A stretch of 64,000 nt of DNA from Lunularia cruciata (Eukaryota > Streptophyta > Marchantiopsida > Lunulariales > Lunulariaceae): contig OX419762.1 in the NCBI GenBank assembly GCA_948567375.1, positions 40,343,034-40,407,033 of the forward strand. Direction: 5' to 3'. Below the pieces are notes generated by a model, which ran no database searches, had not been told where the DNA came from, and saw only the letters and a list, made by a program, of their open reading frames with translations. This document shows, one piece after another, positions 1 through 13,439 of the stretch (position 1 is its first letter; each line of letters starts with the position of its first letter). Both the position numbers and the translations under genes were made by a program.

Positions 1-1180
1 CACATCTACTCAATTTGACTCAATTTGATAATTGGAAAGAATTTAGAGATCAACCAATAAAATTGGGTATGATTTAAACACAAGGAGGTAAAATCAAGAT
101 CAAGCGAAAAGGATTGTGTAAAATAAGAAACAGATTTGAGAACCTATCTTGTCAAATTGAGTTCTCTTTAAAATAAGAATTTGGAGTTCCTTATCTACTC
201 AATTTGACTTGATTTGATAATTTGAAAGGATTTAGAGATAGGCCAAGATTTAGAGATTTAGGGATTGTATGTTATAGTGTTTGAACTTGGGATCTTTGGT
301 TCCTAGACTAGAACCCTAAACCCTAATTGGTCCACCTTCACTTGTTGTCCTAGAAATTAGTGGACTTGTATCTATATCTATGTAGCTTTGGTTATGAAAG
401 GGTATTTGATCTTTTTCTTGGTGATCCTTGTAGCGTACAAGTAGATAAACACTTCTATGATATCAAATGCCAAATGGTGGTAGAGTCAATTTGATTTTGA
501 TTTGTGAGATGGAAAGTTATTATTTAGAATTTTGTGATTGGACCTCCTCCATTCTATACTTTATATTTGTGCAACATGTTTGTGTGAAGTGTGAAGTGCC
601 TTGATATTTGGAGCATTAGTGCTCTAGTGTGCGCTCGATACAAGGTTGGAATGATAGCTAGTCAAACTACTTATATTTTTCTTTGGTGAGATAAGAAATG
701 ATGGCTTCTAGACCATGAGAATACATGTTGTGATTGTAGGTTATAGGTCATCTTTTCTCCTAGTGTGGTTAGAGCTACATTAGTGGGTGGTATTGATTAT
801 TAACTGTACTTGGTGGTTACAGTTGCGATTTGGAGTACATTGTTAGAAAAAACATTCTTTAGGGATTCTAGAGGAGATTTTGTTGTATTATGCAATGAGT
901 TTACATAGAATGGTGCTTGATATTGACCCATATCTCATGTTCCAATGAGTGAGGAGATTGATTTTGGTTTGGAGTTTGACACATAAGTTGATTCAATTGA
1001 GAGTGCACATTGTGTATCAATATTGTTGTTGTGGGACATAGATGAGATTTATGAAACCTCTAAAGGCCCCAAGCACTACTCTGGTACAATGAGTACCAAT
1101 GACTTAGATGACTTCATCCAAGAGTCTTGATCACACCAATGACTATTGGTGTGATCTACAATAAATGTAAAACTCAACTT
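1..1180. other. AT-rich non-coding DNA with a short direct repeat
   Basis: No reading frame here can be supported. A segment at about 4-50 recurs with a few changes at about 193-239 (both begin atctactcaatttgact), a period of about 189 bp. This could be the edge of a decayed LTR or a local tandem duplication. Nothing else recognisable was seen. Confidence 0.4.
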
Positions 1181-3960
1181 TGTTCACACCTTTTATGGCA
1201 TGGGAGGAATTATTCCAACACTTGGAGGGTTTATTGATAGATGACTATCATGAGTTCAAGAGAATTTACTTGGAGTAGATTGAGCTATAAAGATAGTATT
1301 CATCTCCAAACTACATCTCCATCACTCCAAGCTCAATTTCTAGGGGTAGATCATTAGTACTCATAGATTCTAGCTCTAATAGTGTTGGTGTATAATGGAG
1401 GTGCACTAATTGGAGATGTTGTTATTATGAGGGGGGATATCATTGTAAAAGATGATGCAATACTAGTGTTGGAGTTCTTCCCATGCTTGAGACAAAACTA
1501 CTAGGGAGTACGGACTAACAAGGTGAAGAGCTTGCGAGAGTTCCAATGGAAGGTTGGAAAGAGTCTATGCAAGGCATATACTTGCATGAAACAACATATT
1601 AGTTTCACTCAAGAAGTTATTGAGGCCCATGCAGTCCAATTTTGGTATAGGATATTGGACAAGGAGTTGCAACATAGAGTATGTGGTGCTACATGGTTGT
1701 AGGTTACCTCACCAACTTTGGTGATGGTCTTTGGTCTTGTTCAGCATATTGAGCTCAACATGGTAGAGGAGAAAGTAGTGACATCTATATTTGGTAGGGA
1801 GATCTCACGTATAACTATCCTCCCTACTGTAATCTCTATAGCTCAGGTTACCGATACCATAGAATCCACTTTGTCCCCCCCCCCTCCCTCTTTTTTCATA
1901 TTCTCATAACCGGTTTTTCTAAAGTACATCAGAGTGCACCACACCATATTGGCTTTTGAGAGCAGAGTGGATAACTATGATCTTGTGGAATGAGTAGAGG
2001 ACCTAGACCCTAAGTCTCATTTTCTACCCAATAGTAGCCCATGGGTGGCAGTGTTACTTGTTGGACTTGTGGTGGACCTCACTACAAGATAGAATGTCCC
2101 TAAGGTAGTTGGCATGATACCTCTAGAGTGCCACAACAAGCTCAAAGGACAAGATAATGTGACCATGGGCACAAATTTGTTCATATTAGTGATTGATGCT
2201 TTTGCTTCCATCCAAAATTACAAATTGGTAGGGCTACTATGGCAAGTGGTAGAGGAGTTCCATGTCATAAAGAACATGGTGGTAGAAGACCTACACTTGG
2301 TAGGGGCCCTATGCTTGCCTTTACTTTTGATACAAACATGGCTACTCAAATTGAGCAATTAGAGCAAAGATTGGCTAGTATGGCCATAACTCAAAGGATA
2401 TCAAATTCAAGTGTTGATGCTTCTACCTCTTATGCTTGTGATAGAGATATCCTTGACTTAATGTGCAAAGCAACATAAGTAGATGCATCTCTCTTAATGA
2501 CTAGGAATGTAGTACGAGCGTAGAGGAGCATCAATGGAATGGACCCACAAAGAGAAGAGGTTGGTAGACAAGTCAAACTTCCCCAATCCTTCACTCTCTA
2601 AGACATTATAGACAATATCCATGGCTCCTAGACATCCTAGTATAGTTGTGGTTGGTGATGATGGAGTGCATGATGGACTAAATACTAGTCAATCACCTAC
2701 TATTACATAAATTGAGTTTAGCATGATGTTGGAGGTAGCTTAGTTGATTATGTGTTCCATTTGTTTTTAACTAGTGACATTTTTATATTGAGAGTTGACA
2801 CAACTCTAATGTTTTGGTTGGTTATCACATTTTTTGAGAGTAGGGATGATGTGGTTTTTACTTCTAGAGTAGAGATGGTTGATGGTGGAGCTAACTTGGT
2901 TGAGGAGCATGGGGTCATGGAATTACCAATGGCTTGTGGTAGGTAGTAGTTGTTAGGTTGGAGGAGTTACCAGCTTGACCTAGAGGTAGTTGATAGTAGA
3001 GCTGACTTGGTTGAAGAGCATGGGACCATTAAGCTACCAATGGCTTATGGTAGGCAGTAGTTTTTAGGTTGGAGCAGTTAATAACTAGACTTGTATTTGA
3101 GTGAGCTTGGTTCATACCTAGAGTTGTCCTATTGGACAATAGAGTGGGATTTTCAATTTGGTGGGACCTTTAGAGAAGATCTATACATCAAAAAGGTCTT
3201 ATTAGACTTTGGTGCACAACCTCTTATGTTGGGGAAGGCTATAGTTGTTGATCTTGGGCTATAGAAGACCAACGTGGAGAGATGTCCATTTTAGATCTAG
3301 ATATCTCTATGAGGTCGTTGTACACAATACATCACATGTAGGGAGCATTTTCCAAATTAAACTTGATCTTTCAATTGATAGCTCTATGGTGAGAGCTCAG
3401 GCCATTGTAACAATACTAGAGTCATATGATGTGCTAGTTGGTAGAGTAATGTTATTCTCCATGAGTTTCAATGCTGACTATTAGGAGGAGATAGATTCCT
3501 ATAGGCTAGGTTGGCATTAATATGAGGGACTTGTATATTGCACATTGGTGCACTTTAGTAGTGGTAGTCTTGGCTTACTATAGTCATGGACCATGGCATC
3601 AATCTCAAATTTCAATGGTTTTGTTACTTGGCCTAGTGACTTATTGGAGGGGGTTCTCATATGAAAGATACCCCAATACCAAAGGAGATCACTCAGATTT
3701 GGAGTACAAGTGGGGTTGTTTCATCCACCTTGGATGTTCTATTTTGGAGTTCTAAGGAGGCATTGCAACACATGCGGATCAATTGGTGTAGTAGACTTGG
3801 AGTGGAGCCTTTGTACCACTAGGAGACCAATTGTGAAGATGAGCCTCCAAAGTCCATTACCTTATCATCTTTGGATACCACACTTATTGCTTGGTAGTAT
3901 CAATAGAGGAAGTATGCTTATTAAAGTTGTTTGGTAGAATTATCATTGGACTAGTTGCGG
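1180..3960 (+). mobile_element. Old Ty3/gypsy fossil, gag and protease part
   Basis: This is a decayed LTR-retrotransposon fragment reading rightward. A gag-like stretch lies at about 1.5-1.9 kb. A CCHC zinc knuckle (CWTCGGPHYKIEC) lies at about 2,059-2,097. An aspartic-protease-like segment (LLDFGAQPLMLG) lies at about 3,195-3,240. No reverse transcriptase follows and no paired LTRs were found. The element is broken many times over and looks ancient. Family assignment rests on the order knuckle then protease and on resemblance to plant Ty3/gypsy gag; it is moderately secure. Confidence 0.55.
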
Positions 3961-5400
3961 TAGAGGTCTAAGTCAAGATTAAGTTGTTACAATCAAGGAA
4001 TCAAAGCAGTCAACCAATTGCATGACTTCTTCCAAGTGTTTGGGCTCCCACATGGTCACTTCCAATTTGGTGCATGATTTCAAGCCCCTCACAAATAGAT
4101 CCAAAGCTTCATCTTCTAATATCACTATAATTTGCATCAAGGTGTTTTAGAATTGAGTGATGTAGCTCCTCATAGAACCAATCTACCTCAATTTTATCAA
4201 TCTATCTTGTATAAGTTGTGTAACATTTATTACTTAGAATCTCTTAATTATTGTGCTCATGAATTCTTTCCATGTTGAGATTGGCACAAAAAGCTGCCAT
4301 TGAGCTTGCTCTACTTGAAAATGCTACCATAGTTTTGCAACTCCATCTAATTGGCTTGAAGCCAAGAGAATCTCTCTCTTTCTATCTTGAAGATTTGTAG
4401 CTTAAAAATAGCATTTTTCATCAAACAAAAAATTTTCCATTACACTAGGAGATTCTTGCCTTCAAATAAATTTGACTTTAGAAATTTAATTTTAATTTTT
4501 TTTTAAATTCTACTCTCTTCATTGGAAATTGAATTTTCTCTTCTTGTTCTTAAATGCTACTCTCTTTGTGTTCTTGTTATTGATAATCTCTCACTTCTAA
4601 CAATCAAGTAAGGTGCTCAATTTGTTGCTTCATAGCAATGATAACTTCAGGCATTGCCGCCAAGATTAATAATTTATTAAACTACTTACTTGAAATTATG
4701 TAAGTAAACATGTAGATGCAACACATCTATTGTTCTTTATAAGTTACATTAAAAACTATCAATGGTTCATAGGACAAGATGATTGCATTTAAAGCTTTTT
4801 TTGCCTTAAGCATGAAATGATGAATTGGTAATACATATATACAAAAATCTCAATGGTTTAGGAGAAATGGTTTTGGTGGTCTATAGATTCTGTCCATCCC
4901 ATTCCTGCTTTAATACCAAAGTAAAAGACCAAAGAGAGAAATAAGAGAATGGAAGACTGAAGTGGAAGATCACATTGGGACTCTCAAGTGAGTAAATCTA
5001 AATGCCTAGCATGAGTTTAGGCTTTGGTATTTTTAGGGAACGTACAAGGTTCTTGGGAAACTTCTTCAAACCATCTTTTTAGAGTGTGACTTAAAGTTAG
5101 CCAAGAAGATTCCCAAGAAGCTTCCGGCTAGAAACCACCTACTTGGTATGCAAGCCAAGTTGGCTAAGAAACTTCCCAAGAAGCTTCTTTCTAGAAGCTG
5201 CCTACTTTGCATACACATTAGCCTATACTTGGAGGGTACCAAAAAGCTTCCAAGATGCTTCTAGAACATTATTAGGCTACCTAGCTAATCTGGCCTATTT
5301 GCAAACTCATTATCTTTTACTAACTCCATATTGTTACAATCACCGATGAGATTACTCATGTGAACACATGATTAATCTCATTGTTGCATTACAAAGAGCT
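3960..5400. other. AT-rich repeat-derived DNA, no gene
   Basis: No gene can be supported. On the minus strand at about 4.0-4.4 kb a faint gag-like pattern can be read, so part of this is probably retroelement debris. A short stretch near 4,870-4,950 (tctatagattctgtccatccc and following) resembles 62,885-62,960, which suggests both derive from one repeat family. Confidence 0.3.
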
Positions 5401-7780
5401 TGCAAAAAGTAACATGAAGGAGTTGACCAAGCACCTTGATAGACAAGATGAGAGAGAAGACCTCATCTAAGTACAAGTGAGATAAGAGTTAGAAGCAAAA
5501 CTTCAAGCCATTTTTGTGAATCTAAAAAAGGAGCATACAAGTGTGCTTACAACAATAAAAATAGTGGAAAATTGAATGATTGAGCACATAAAGAAAATAA
5601 CCAAAACCCTACCACATCAAGTCAAACTTCATGATCTCAACATCCAAATTCATGCTTTAGAAGCAAAGACATACAACAACAAGTAGTTCATACTCTTGTC
5701 CACTCGTCTCCAAGGGCACACAAACCAAAAGTTTGAGGAGATGTTAAAAATGATACTTCTTGAGTTTGTAGATGATAAGAGAAAGGTAAAATTTCCCATT
5801 ACAATGTGTTAAGGTGAAGGTAGCTTTTTGAAATAATGTAATGATTTGTGAGCTAAAATATTTGTAAAATAGGCGAAGTTTAGAATGATTATGGGCCTAG
5901 TAGCACAAAGATGAGATCTTTCAAGCCAAAGATCTTCATGATTTCTTATTACCAACTAATGACACTTTTTGTGAGCAATTATTGCTGTAGCTGAAGACTT
6001 TTGTGGTAATCAACCAAAGGCAAACTAGAAGTAAAGACAAAATTGATGAGATGATATGGCATTGTGACCTAGGAATATCTTAATTAAGTTAGATTAGTAT
6101 AAATGAAGATATTTATATAGGACTAGCAATAAGTGATGTATATTTAAATAGGAAATCCTCAATAAATAATAGCCATTAGATTTCCTCAGGATAAGAGAAG
6201 GAATAGTATAAATGGCTTTGGCCCAATGTAGACGAAGTTCATTTACTTTGTCAACTTTTGGCTAACAAAGCTTATATGCAAATAGTCATGAATCCCATCC
6301 CACAAATCCTCTGATTTGCTGATCAAACAAGAAGGAGAACATTGAAAATGTTGAAAACGGTTCCTACCACCATTAATAGAGTGACTTTCTATCTTAATTA
6401 CATCATCCTTTGTCCGGTAACAAAAACTGGTTACTTGATACTTACAAGGAGTCCATGGCTATATAGAGCACAAGTGACTATAGATTGGTATCAAAAAAAA
6501 TTTGCTCTCAAGACAAAAAACCTCCAAGCCCGAAATCAGTCACAATATGTTGGCAAAATATTCCTCACTTAGGAGAGACTTTGTCTTCAAAAGAGGAGTA
6601 CATTGAAGAAACTTTGGATGATGCTAAAGATTCCTCAAGAGATGATGTGGTGAACTACCTCAAGTGTTACAAAATTGAGGATTAGAATGAAGAGGGTGAT
6701 CACCCCAAAGGTCAAGAAGATAGCTTTTCACTCTTAGGGATGAGCCACATAAGCCTCATAAAGTGCATTTTCAACCTTGATGACTGCCAAGAAGTAACTG
6801 TGGCAAAATGTAAATTGTTGAAGATTTCTAAGTTCATGAGAGGTGAAGAGTACAAAGCTTACATTGCTCTTTTCAATGGATTACCAAGATTTCTTTGCAC
6901 AAAAAATTGAGTAAATATCAAGTATTCCTTGGAAAATTTGCAAAAATCAAATAGATTTAGAAGAGAACAATATTGGTCAAACATCAATAATATTGGCTCA
7001 ACCAAAGTACTCATTGTTGGTGAAGGACTAAATAGATATGTATATTGTTGGAATCATCTTCCCCCTAAGTAGTAGAAAATGGGTTACCCATTTTCATAAT
7101 GCCCAAGAAGAAGACTGGGAAGATTCATGTGTGGTAGGATTTTTGGAAACTCAATGTACCCACAAAGAAGGATCATCACCCCTACCCTTCAACAACACCA
7201 TTTTGGATCAAGTTGCTAAACATGAATGCGATAGTTTTCTAGATGGCTTTTTGGGATATAATCAAGTCTTGATTCAAGAATAAGATTAGGACAAGACTAC
7301 CTTCACTACCAATTGGGGTACTTATGCTTATAACCAAATGTCATTTGGTATGTGCAATGCTCCTACAACATTTCAATAGATGATGATTGCCATCTTTAAA
7401 GATTACTTACAAGAATTCATGGAAATGTTCATTGACAATTTTTGAGTTTTTGGCCAAAGAAAGGACCATAGTTTTTTCCTTTGAGTGATTGGATTATCCT
7501 AGATTTATAAGCTAATGAATTGTAAAATAAACTAAGTGTAGAATGATCATTGGCTTAGTAGTCAAAAAATGAAATATCTCAAGCCAAAGATCATCATGAT
7601 TGTATATTATTTGACTTATGACACTTTTTATGAGCAGTCAATTTTGCAGCCAAAGACTTTTGTAGTAATCAGCCAAATGCATATTAGAAGTAAAAGACAA
7701 AATTGACAAGCTGATCTAGCATTTCCAATTAGTCAAATCTTAATTAAGGTATATTAGGATAAGATAAGATAATCAAATAG
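5400..7780 (+). mobile_element. Short Ty3/gypsy fossil flanked by ~255-bp direct repeats
   Basis: Two related blocks, about 5,849-6,100 and 7,505-7,760, run in the same direction 1.65 kb apart and look like decayed LTRs. Between them is low-quality coding sequence. At about 7,300-7,450 it resembles Ty3/gypsy reverse transcriptase, with the pattern around MSFGMCNAPTTFQ. The stretch before the first repeat (5.4-5.8 kb) reads as a lysine-rich, coiled-coil-like gag remnant. The interior is much too short for a full element, so this is a deletion derivative or a composite. It is broken many times and old. Confidence 0.45.
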
Positions 7781-10700
7781 AAAAGCTAGGCAATAGGATT
7801 GATCCATGAATCCTTCAAAGTTGCACCTTTTAGGAAGGATAGTATGCATTCTCCAATGTTGTAGTCATCAAACTGAATGTGCCTTTGTATTGAAACAACA
7901 TACAAAGTGGGAACAACCTTTGGCATGTGAATATTTGTGATGCTAATGATATTTGGATAATTAATAGCAGTCTTTATGCTAACAAAGTTTGAGGCATTAA
8001 CAAAGATTGGATGATATTGACCATTAGCTCAATCACACTTTCAACAAGGAGTGATCTTTGAAGTGAAGTGACCTTTGTGAAAAATGAACCATCACCTTTA
8101 GGAATAATTTGGAAAGGATTTGTAGTGAAAGTGAATTTTTCCCTTTCTAAGTGCACCATAGAGGGTGATACTACCCTCTTCTAGGAATAATTCCACCCAA
8201 GAATTTAGCTGTCATTGATCTATTGTAATTTTTCCCACATACCCATATCTACAAATTATGTCCTCTAATAGGAAGTTTCAAACCACTTTGGTGGTTTTTG
8301 TCCTTAAAGCTCATCCTTCAACCTGGTTAGACAAATCTTCTCAAGCAAAAACCAAATACCATATCTGCCATATCCCAACTAGCATAATAACCAAATCTGC
8401 AACACACTTAAAATGAATTACAAGTGGATAATTGGGGTGCCAAATATCTAACTACATTTAGCAATTTGACACATTCCACAAATTGACTACATCTTTGTAC
8501 ATGATACATCTCCTTCAACTTGGAAAAGGTTGCATAAATACTCCTATATCCAGCCTATAAGCTCTCATGCAATTTTAGGATTAGTATCTTTTGTGTCTCA
8601 TCTTGCACACAACCCATTGTGGAAGCTCACCACTCTATTTAGCTTTTTTCCACAAATAGTCCCCTTCTAAAAGGTATTTATATGCTTTTTGCCTTAGTTG
8701 TTTGTACCAAACATCACTCCACTTGGTTTTTTGGTCAAGGAACTAAGGTAATGTCCGATATCCAATCATTCCCCTTCATAAAGCTCCTTCATGAAGAACT
8801 TAGGATGCTCATGGTTCCATACTTGAGCCTTTGAAAAGAAAGTAGTGTTTATAATGTTTTTATGTCATCCATCATGGGCTCTTCATCTTGATGTCCAGCT
8901 CAAGATAGCATATTTGATTATCCTTGCATGTTATGAATCTAAAAATACGATTCAAAGACTTGATGTATGCAATATATGATTATCCTTTGCAATGTCAAGG
9001 GTATTATAATTTTTAATCATCCCCAATAGAAGCAAACAGTTTATTTTCACTGTACCGGTGTACCAATCATGTAGTCCTTCTTAGACTTCATGGTTGTAGC
9101 ACCCCCTATGCCTCTTGTGTTACCTAAAGGTAGACTCTTTGGTGGCCACTCAACACCTTTGCATTGTAATGCATTTGTATTGGTTCCATGTTCATCATCT
9201 TGCCTTATCCACCAACCAATAGGTATAAGATTGGTATCAACTTGAGTGTTATTTTTTTTGTTCTTATAATTGATCCATTGTAGAACAAGTAGAGAAAAAT
9301 TGACAAGACAGAAATTGTTTCAGCTTTTCTATTGCTTGTTGTATGTCTCTCCTAACAACTAAACTTATGACCCTTTTGTAATAAACTATAGAGAGTATCT
9401 ATTACATCTATAAAGTGAGGAATCCACATATGATAAAACAAGCAAGCTCCCAAAAATCTCCTCACTTTTATTGGTGAGATGTATGTTCCTTCAATTGCTA
9501 AATTGCATCTAACATGCTAGGATCAAATTACAAACAAACCCTCCACATAAATGCCCAACAATAACCATGTTTGGAACTCCAAACTTGGATTCATCATCAA
9601 ATAAGGTTAGATGAACCTCCTCAAGCCATGATAGGATCTAATCATAATCTAAAATGTGAGTAGCTACAAACCTGCATAACTACCTCTTATCCTTTACTTA
9701 ATTTTTCACTTCCTCTATGCACCTTTTTATTGGAATATCATCTATAAAAGGCAAAGTACTCTTTGGAATGAACTCACTAAGAACTTTATTCATTCCATTC
9801 ACAATATGTGCAATAGAATTTGTTGCTCATTGTGGTAATGTGGACATCTACATCAAACTTAGTGTTATCCTCATCATTGTTATATCTCTTCTCTCTTCAA
9901 TAAGTTGGAATTGGTCATAATTAGAGCAAAAGCTTCCCAAAGAATAAATAGCTCTACTCACAAAATCTTCAAGAAATTCTCTAACAATTGACCACTAGTG
10001 TTCTTGATTGCTACCCAATTCATTCGTTGCATATCTTGGATGAACCTCAAAGCTCCATTATTCTTAGGTACCAATGGCAAGAATAAACCCAACAACTAGA
10101 ATTAGGTGCAATATGATGGCTCTAGGATCTTTGTTTCACTTTTCTCCTTAAGAGCTCTTTAAGTTTGAGCATATACGCTCTATGTATTGGAATATGTCTC
10201 AAGTCCTAAGGAATATATGGACCTTTAAAGATGATCATTGGAGCCATAACCCTTGGATCTACACATCCAATTTCAAAACACTCAAAATAGAGAGCTTTCA
10301 TATGCCTACTTACAATCTCCCAAAACTCCTTCTCTGCATTTGGTAAAAGAAAACTTGTGAACCAACCATCTCTTCCAAGGTTGCTTCAATAAACTTGTAA
10401 CTTATCTGACTAGGATCACTTAAGCTCTTTTGCTTAAGAGCTTCTTGAACATGCTAATTAGAGTCAGTTGGAAGAGGTTCAACTATAGGCTTGACCTTTT
10501 TCTCCACTCCCTTGTATCTGGTTTTAACCCTAGCTTTTGAGGCAAAAATGAATTCTATTGTTAAAAAGAGCCTCCTAGAATGTATTTCCACCACTTTATC
10601 CTCATGTGCATGCTCCATTCTCTTGAGCTCTCCTAGAGCATCATCTAAACCCATCTCCTATAAGGCCCTTCCTCTCTCAAGCAAGGGCAAATTTTCTGAT

Positions 10701-13260
10701 GTACCATTATATTGCTCTATATTGCACTATAATGGTACTTGGAGAAAATCCTTGAACTCCTTCAAAAATTTAGGTAGAGAACCACTCCTCACTTATTTTG
10801 GGTTACACTCATGATTTGCAAGTATAGTTAAGAATTGCACCACTTTCTTGCCGGATTCTAATCCAAGCATAGGCAAAACCTTTCATCAAATACCTTTGTC
10901 TCCATCCTCATCATTGGATGAGATGGAGACAAAGGTTATCCAAGAATCAATTACAAATGGTTGTCCAAGGATCATCAAATATTAAGTAGTCTCTTGAACA
11001 AGTAAGTTTTGTTCAATAGTCACATCTCCGACCTTCATCCTTACATCCAAGAAAGCACTATAAAGTTCTCCTTTTGTGTTATTTGATACTCAAATCATCC
11101 AAACATGCTCTATATCAATTGGTCATTTCTCTTGCTTTTAGTGCTCCTTAGAAACAATGTTGATTTTATATTTGTGATCAATAAGAGCAATCACATGATC
11201 TATTATATTTCCAACCTTGACTAAGGTTTCAATGGTAGCTATAGTATAGTGACTAGATGTCTAATCATCTTCTTCATTTTTTGCAAATCTAACCTTATGG
11301 TTGTTGCAACATTGAGCTAATTCTAGCTACTCTTCTTCAATAATTGTAGTATCAAGAGCTTTAGATAAAGTAATTTTCCATATCAATTGCCTCTTGCATT
11401 TGATGGTATCAATGATGGCATCATGGAATTATTTCTTTGCAATACCAAAGAGCTCCCAAGAGTAAACTCTGTCTTGACATTGAGTACTCTCTCTTCTAGT
11501 GCTCTTTTTAATATCTATAGTTGCTCCAATATCATATTGAAGCTTGTAGGTAGATAGCTTACCCTTCTCTTTACCCTTGCTCTTCATAACTTTTTCATAA
11601 TCAGAAGGTGACTTCCTCCCATGAAGTTGTATCTCCTTGTCTTTGAACAGCACCCTCTTGATGGAGTCTACTCCAATTAATTATCTCTTTGGAGTTGTTC
11701 TTCTTTCACCAAACTCTACATCATCTCTCATTTGCTTCTATTCAGTTAAAGCTTCATGTTGACTTCTTGCCGAGTATTGAATTTATATGTACTAGACCAT
11801 CAAATTGAGTGGCATGTGTGAATTTTGTAGCACACAAAATAATTCTACTCTTGTTTTTTTCACCTTCTCCATTGTGTGCATAGCATGGCTCCATTTATTT
11901 CTTGTATCTATATGCTTCATAGATGCTTCCTCTCTATCTCCTACTACCTCCACTCCATAGGTAGTGGTTTCTATTGGTCTTGTAGCTTGTTTTAACAAGT
12001 CGTCCTCCAACACCTTCTATATCCTTCCTTTCTCAAAACTAGTTTTCAAGATTTCTTGTGTCTTTTAATGTAATCTTCCCATCCTTAAAAAAAAACCACC
12101 CCTTGCCAAATAGTATTAGCAAAGTCCCCAATTTTCTTCATAGTGTGTTTAATTCTATCACACCAAATACACCTTTGCATGTAGCCTTGCTTTATTATTG
12201 GTCTATTTTCAAAGACACTTCCTTTCTCTTCCATTCTTGCTATCTTGATTTCCAAGTCTCTCATTATTTTCACCAACTCATCTATAGTGGTATTTTGTAA
12301 TAGAGTTGTGACAATTGAATTAGGAACAATTTTTATTTTGGCAATAAACATTGCTGGTTGTCTCAGACCCCTTGTGGCCACCAGTGATATTGCTTTTGGT
12401 CTTATTACCACTTTCACTATGTGGTATTCTTGCTTCGCAAGCACACTCACCTTATCACTCTCAAGCATAAGCTTTTCCATTTGAGATAATTGTAGAAATT
12501 GTCTCTCATATTCCTAGAATAGCTCAATTGCATTCTGGTTGAATATAGTTGGAAGATTTATTTAGCCACTCCATGAATGACAGTTTAGGTACCCTATTTG
12601 CATCCTCCAAGCAATAATCCTCCTTCATGTGAAAAGAAAATCTCTCCAATTGTCTCCATGAGTTTGGATGACCTCCTTTACATGTGGAGCTCTGACATAA
12701 TCACAAGCTTAAATGTGTGTATCATTTTCCATTCAAGAACCTTGTTTAGCTCTATTTCCCTAGAGTAATACTTCAATTATTTGAAGATGTTCTTCCTATC
12801 AAATAAGTCCAACATTCCCACAATATATTGCACAACTTTAGTAGCAAATGCATCCTTATGCTCTACAACTTGCTATTGTTGCATATAAATTGCAAATTCT
12901 TGAAACAGCTATGTTGTAGTAGAATCAATCTGCAATGTAAGTGTTTCAAAAGAGCTCCTAACCCCTGATCTTTTTTCTATATCCATCAACAACCTCCTTT
13001 TCAACTCTCCACCCTAAAAGCTTCATATCGAGTTCACCGACTAATGCATTAAGTTTTTCTCTCTAGAAACACACCAAGTGCTTAGTTATGGAGGTTACAA
13101 ACAAGAGGTTGTATGTTTGCATGTCACTAATAATTTGGGAAATGCGCAACCTAACTTACCATCACAACATGCACTCTTGGTTTGCTAGCATTATTTCTAG
13201 CCTTTACCAATCTTCCTCCATCTATATCAATTAGAGCCTTGGATATGGACAAGACCATAA
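7780..13260 (-). mobile_element. Old Ty3/gypsy polyprotein fossil
   Basis: The fossil reads leftward. A gag end with a knuckle-like motif (CIWCDRIKH) lies near 12.1-12.2 kb. Protease and early reverse-transcriptase debris lie at about 11.3-9.9 kb. An integrase region lies at about 8.75-7.95 kb, recognisable from the patterns GDYLWKK, GELPQWVVCKM and EGRALRTKTTK-type residues followed by ICRYGYVGK. This order is that of a Ty3/gypsy pol gene. No LTR pair was recognised. It is broken many times across all frames and ancient. A perfect-looking hairpin inside it, at 10,892-10,936, is listed separately. Confidence 0.6.
10892..10936. repeat. Inverted repeat, ~20-bp arms, 4-base loop
   Basis: Left arm 10,892-10,912 and right arm 10,917-10,936 are complementary apart from one bulged base, with loop ATTG. 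It lies inside the minus-strand Ty3/gypsy fossil. The perfection of the arms contrasts with the decay around it, which suggests a recent local inversion-duplication rather than an inherited feature. Confidence 0.7.
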
Positions 13261-13439
13261 CTCACACAATACTAATAGTTATAGACAAGTCTTCTTTGTG
13301 AAAAAGACAGATGTAGTTAAGTGCTTTAAAGAACTTGTTGCATTGCAATGAGGAAATTGTAATGGAAAAATTATGAATTTTTCCTAGATTAATAGTGGCA
13401 CCAAATATGTGAATCAGGACTTCAAGAACTTCTTGTAAG

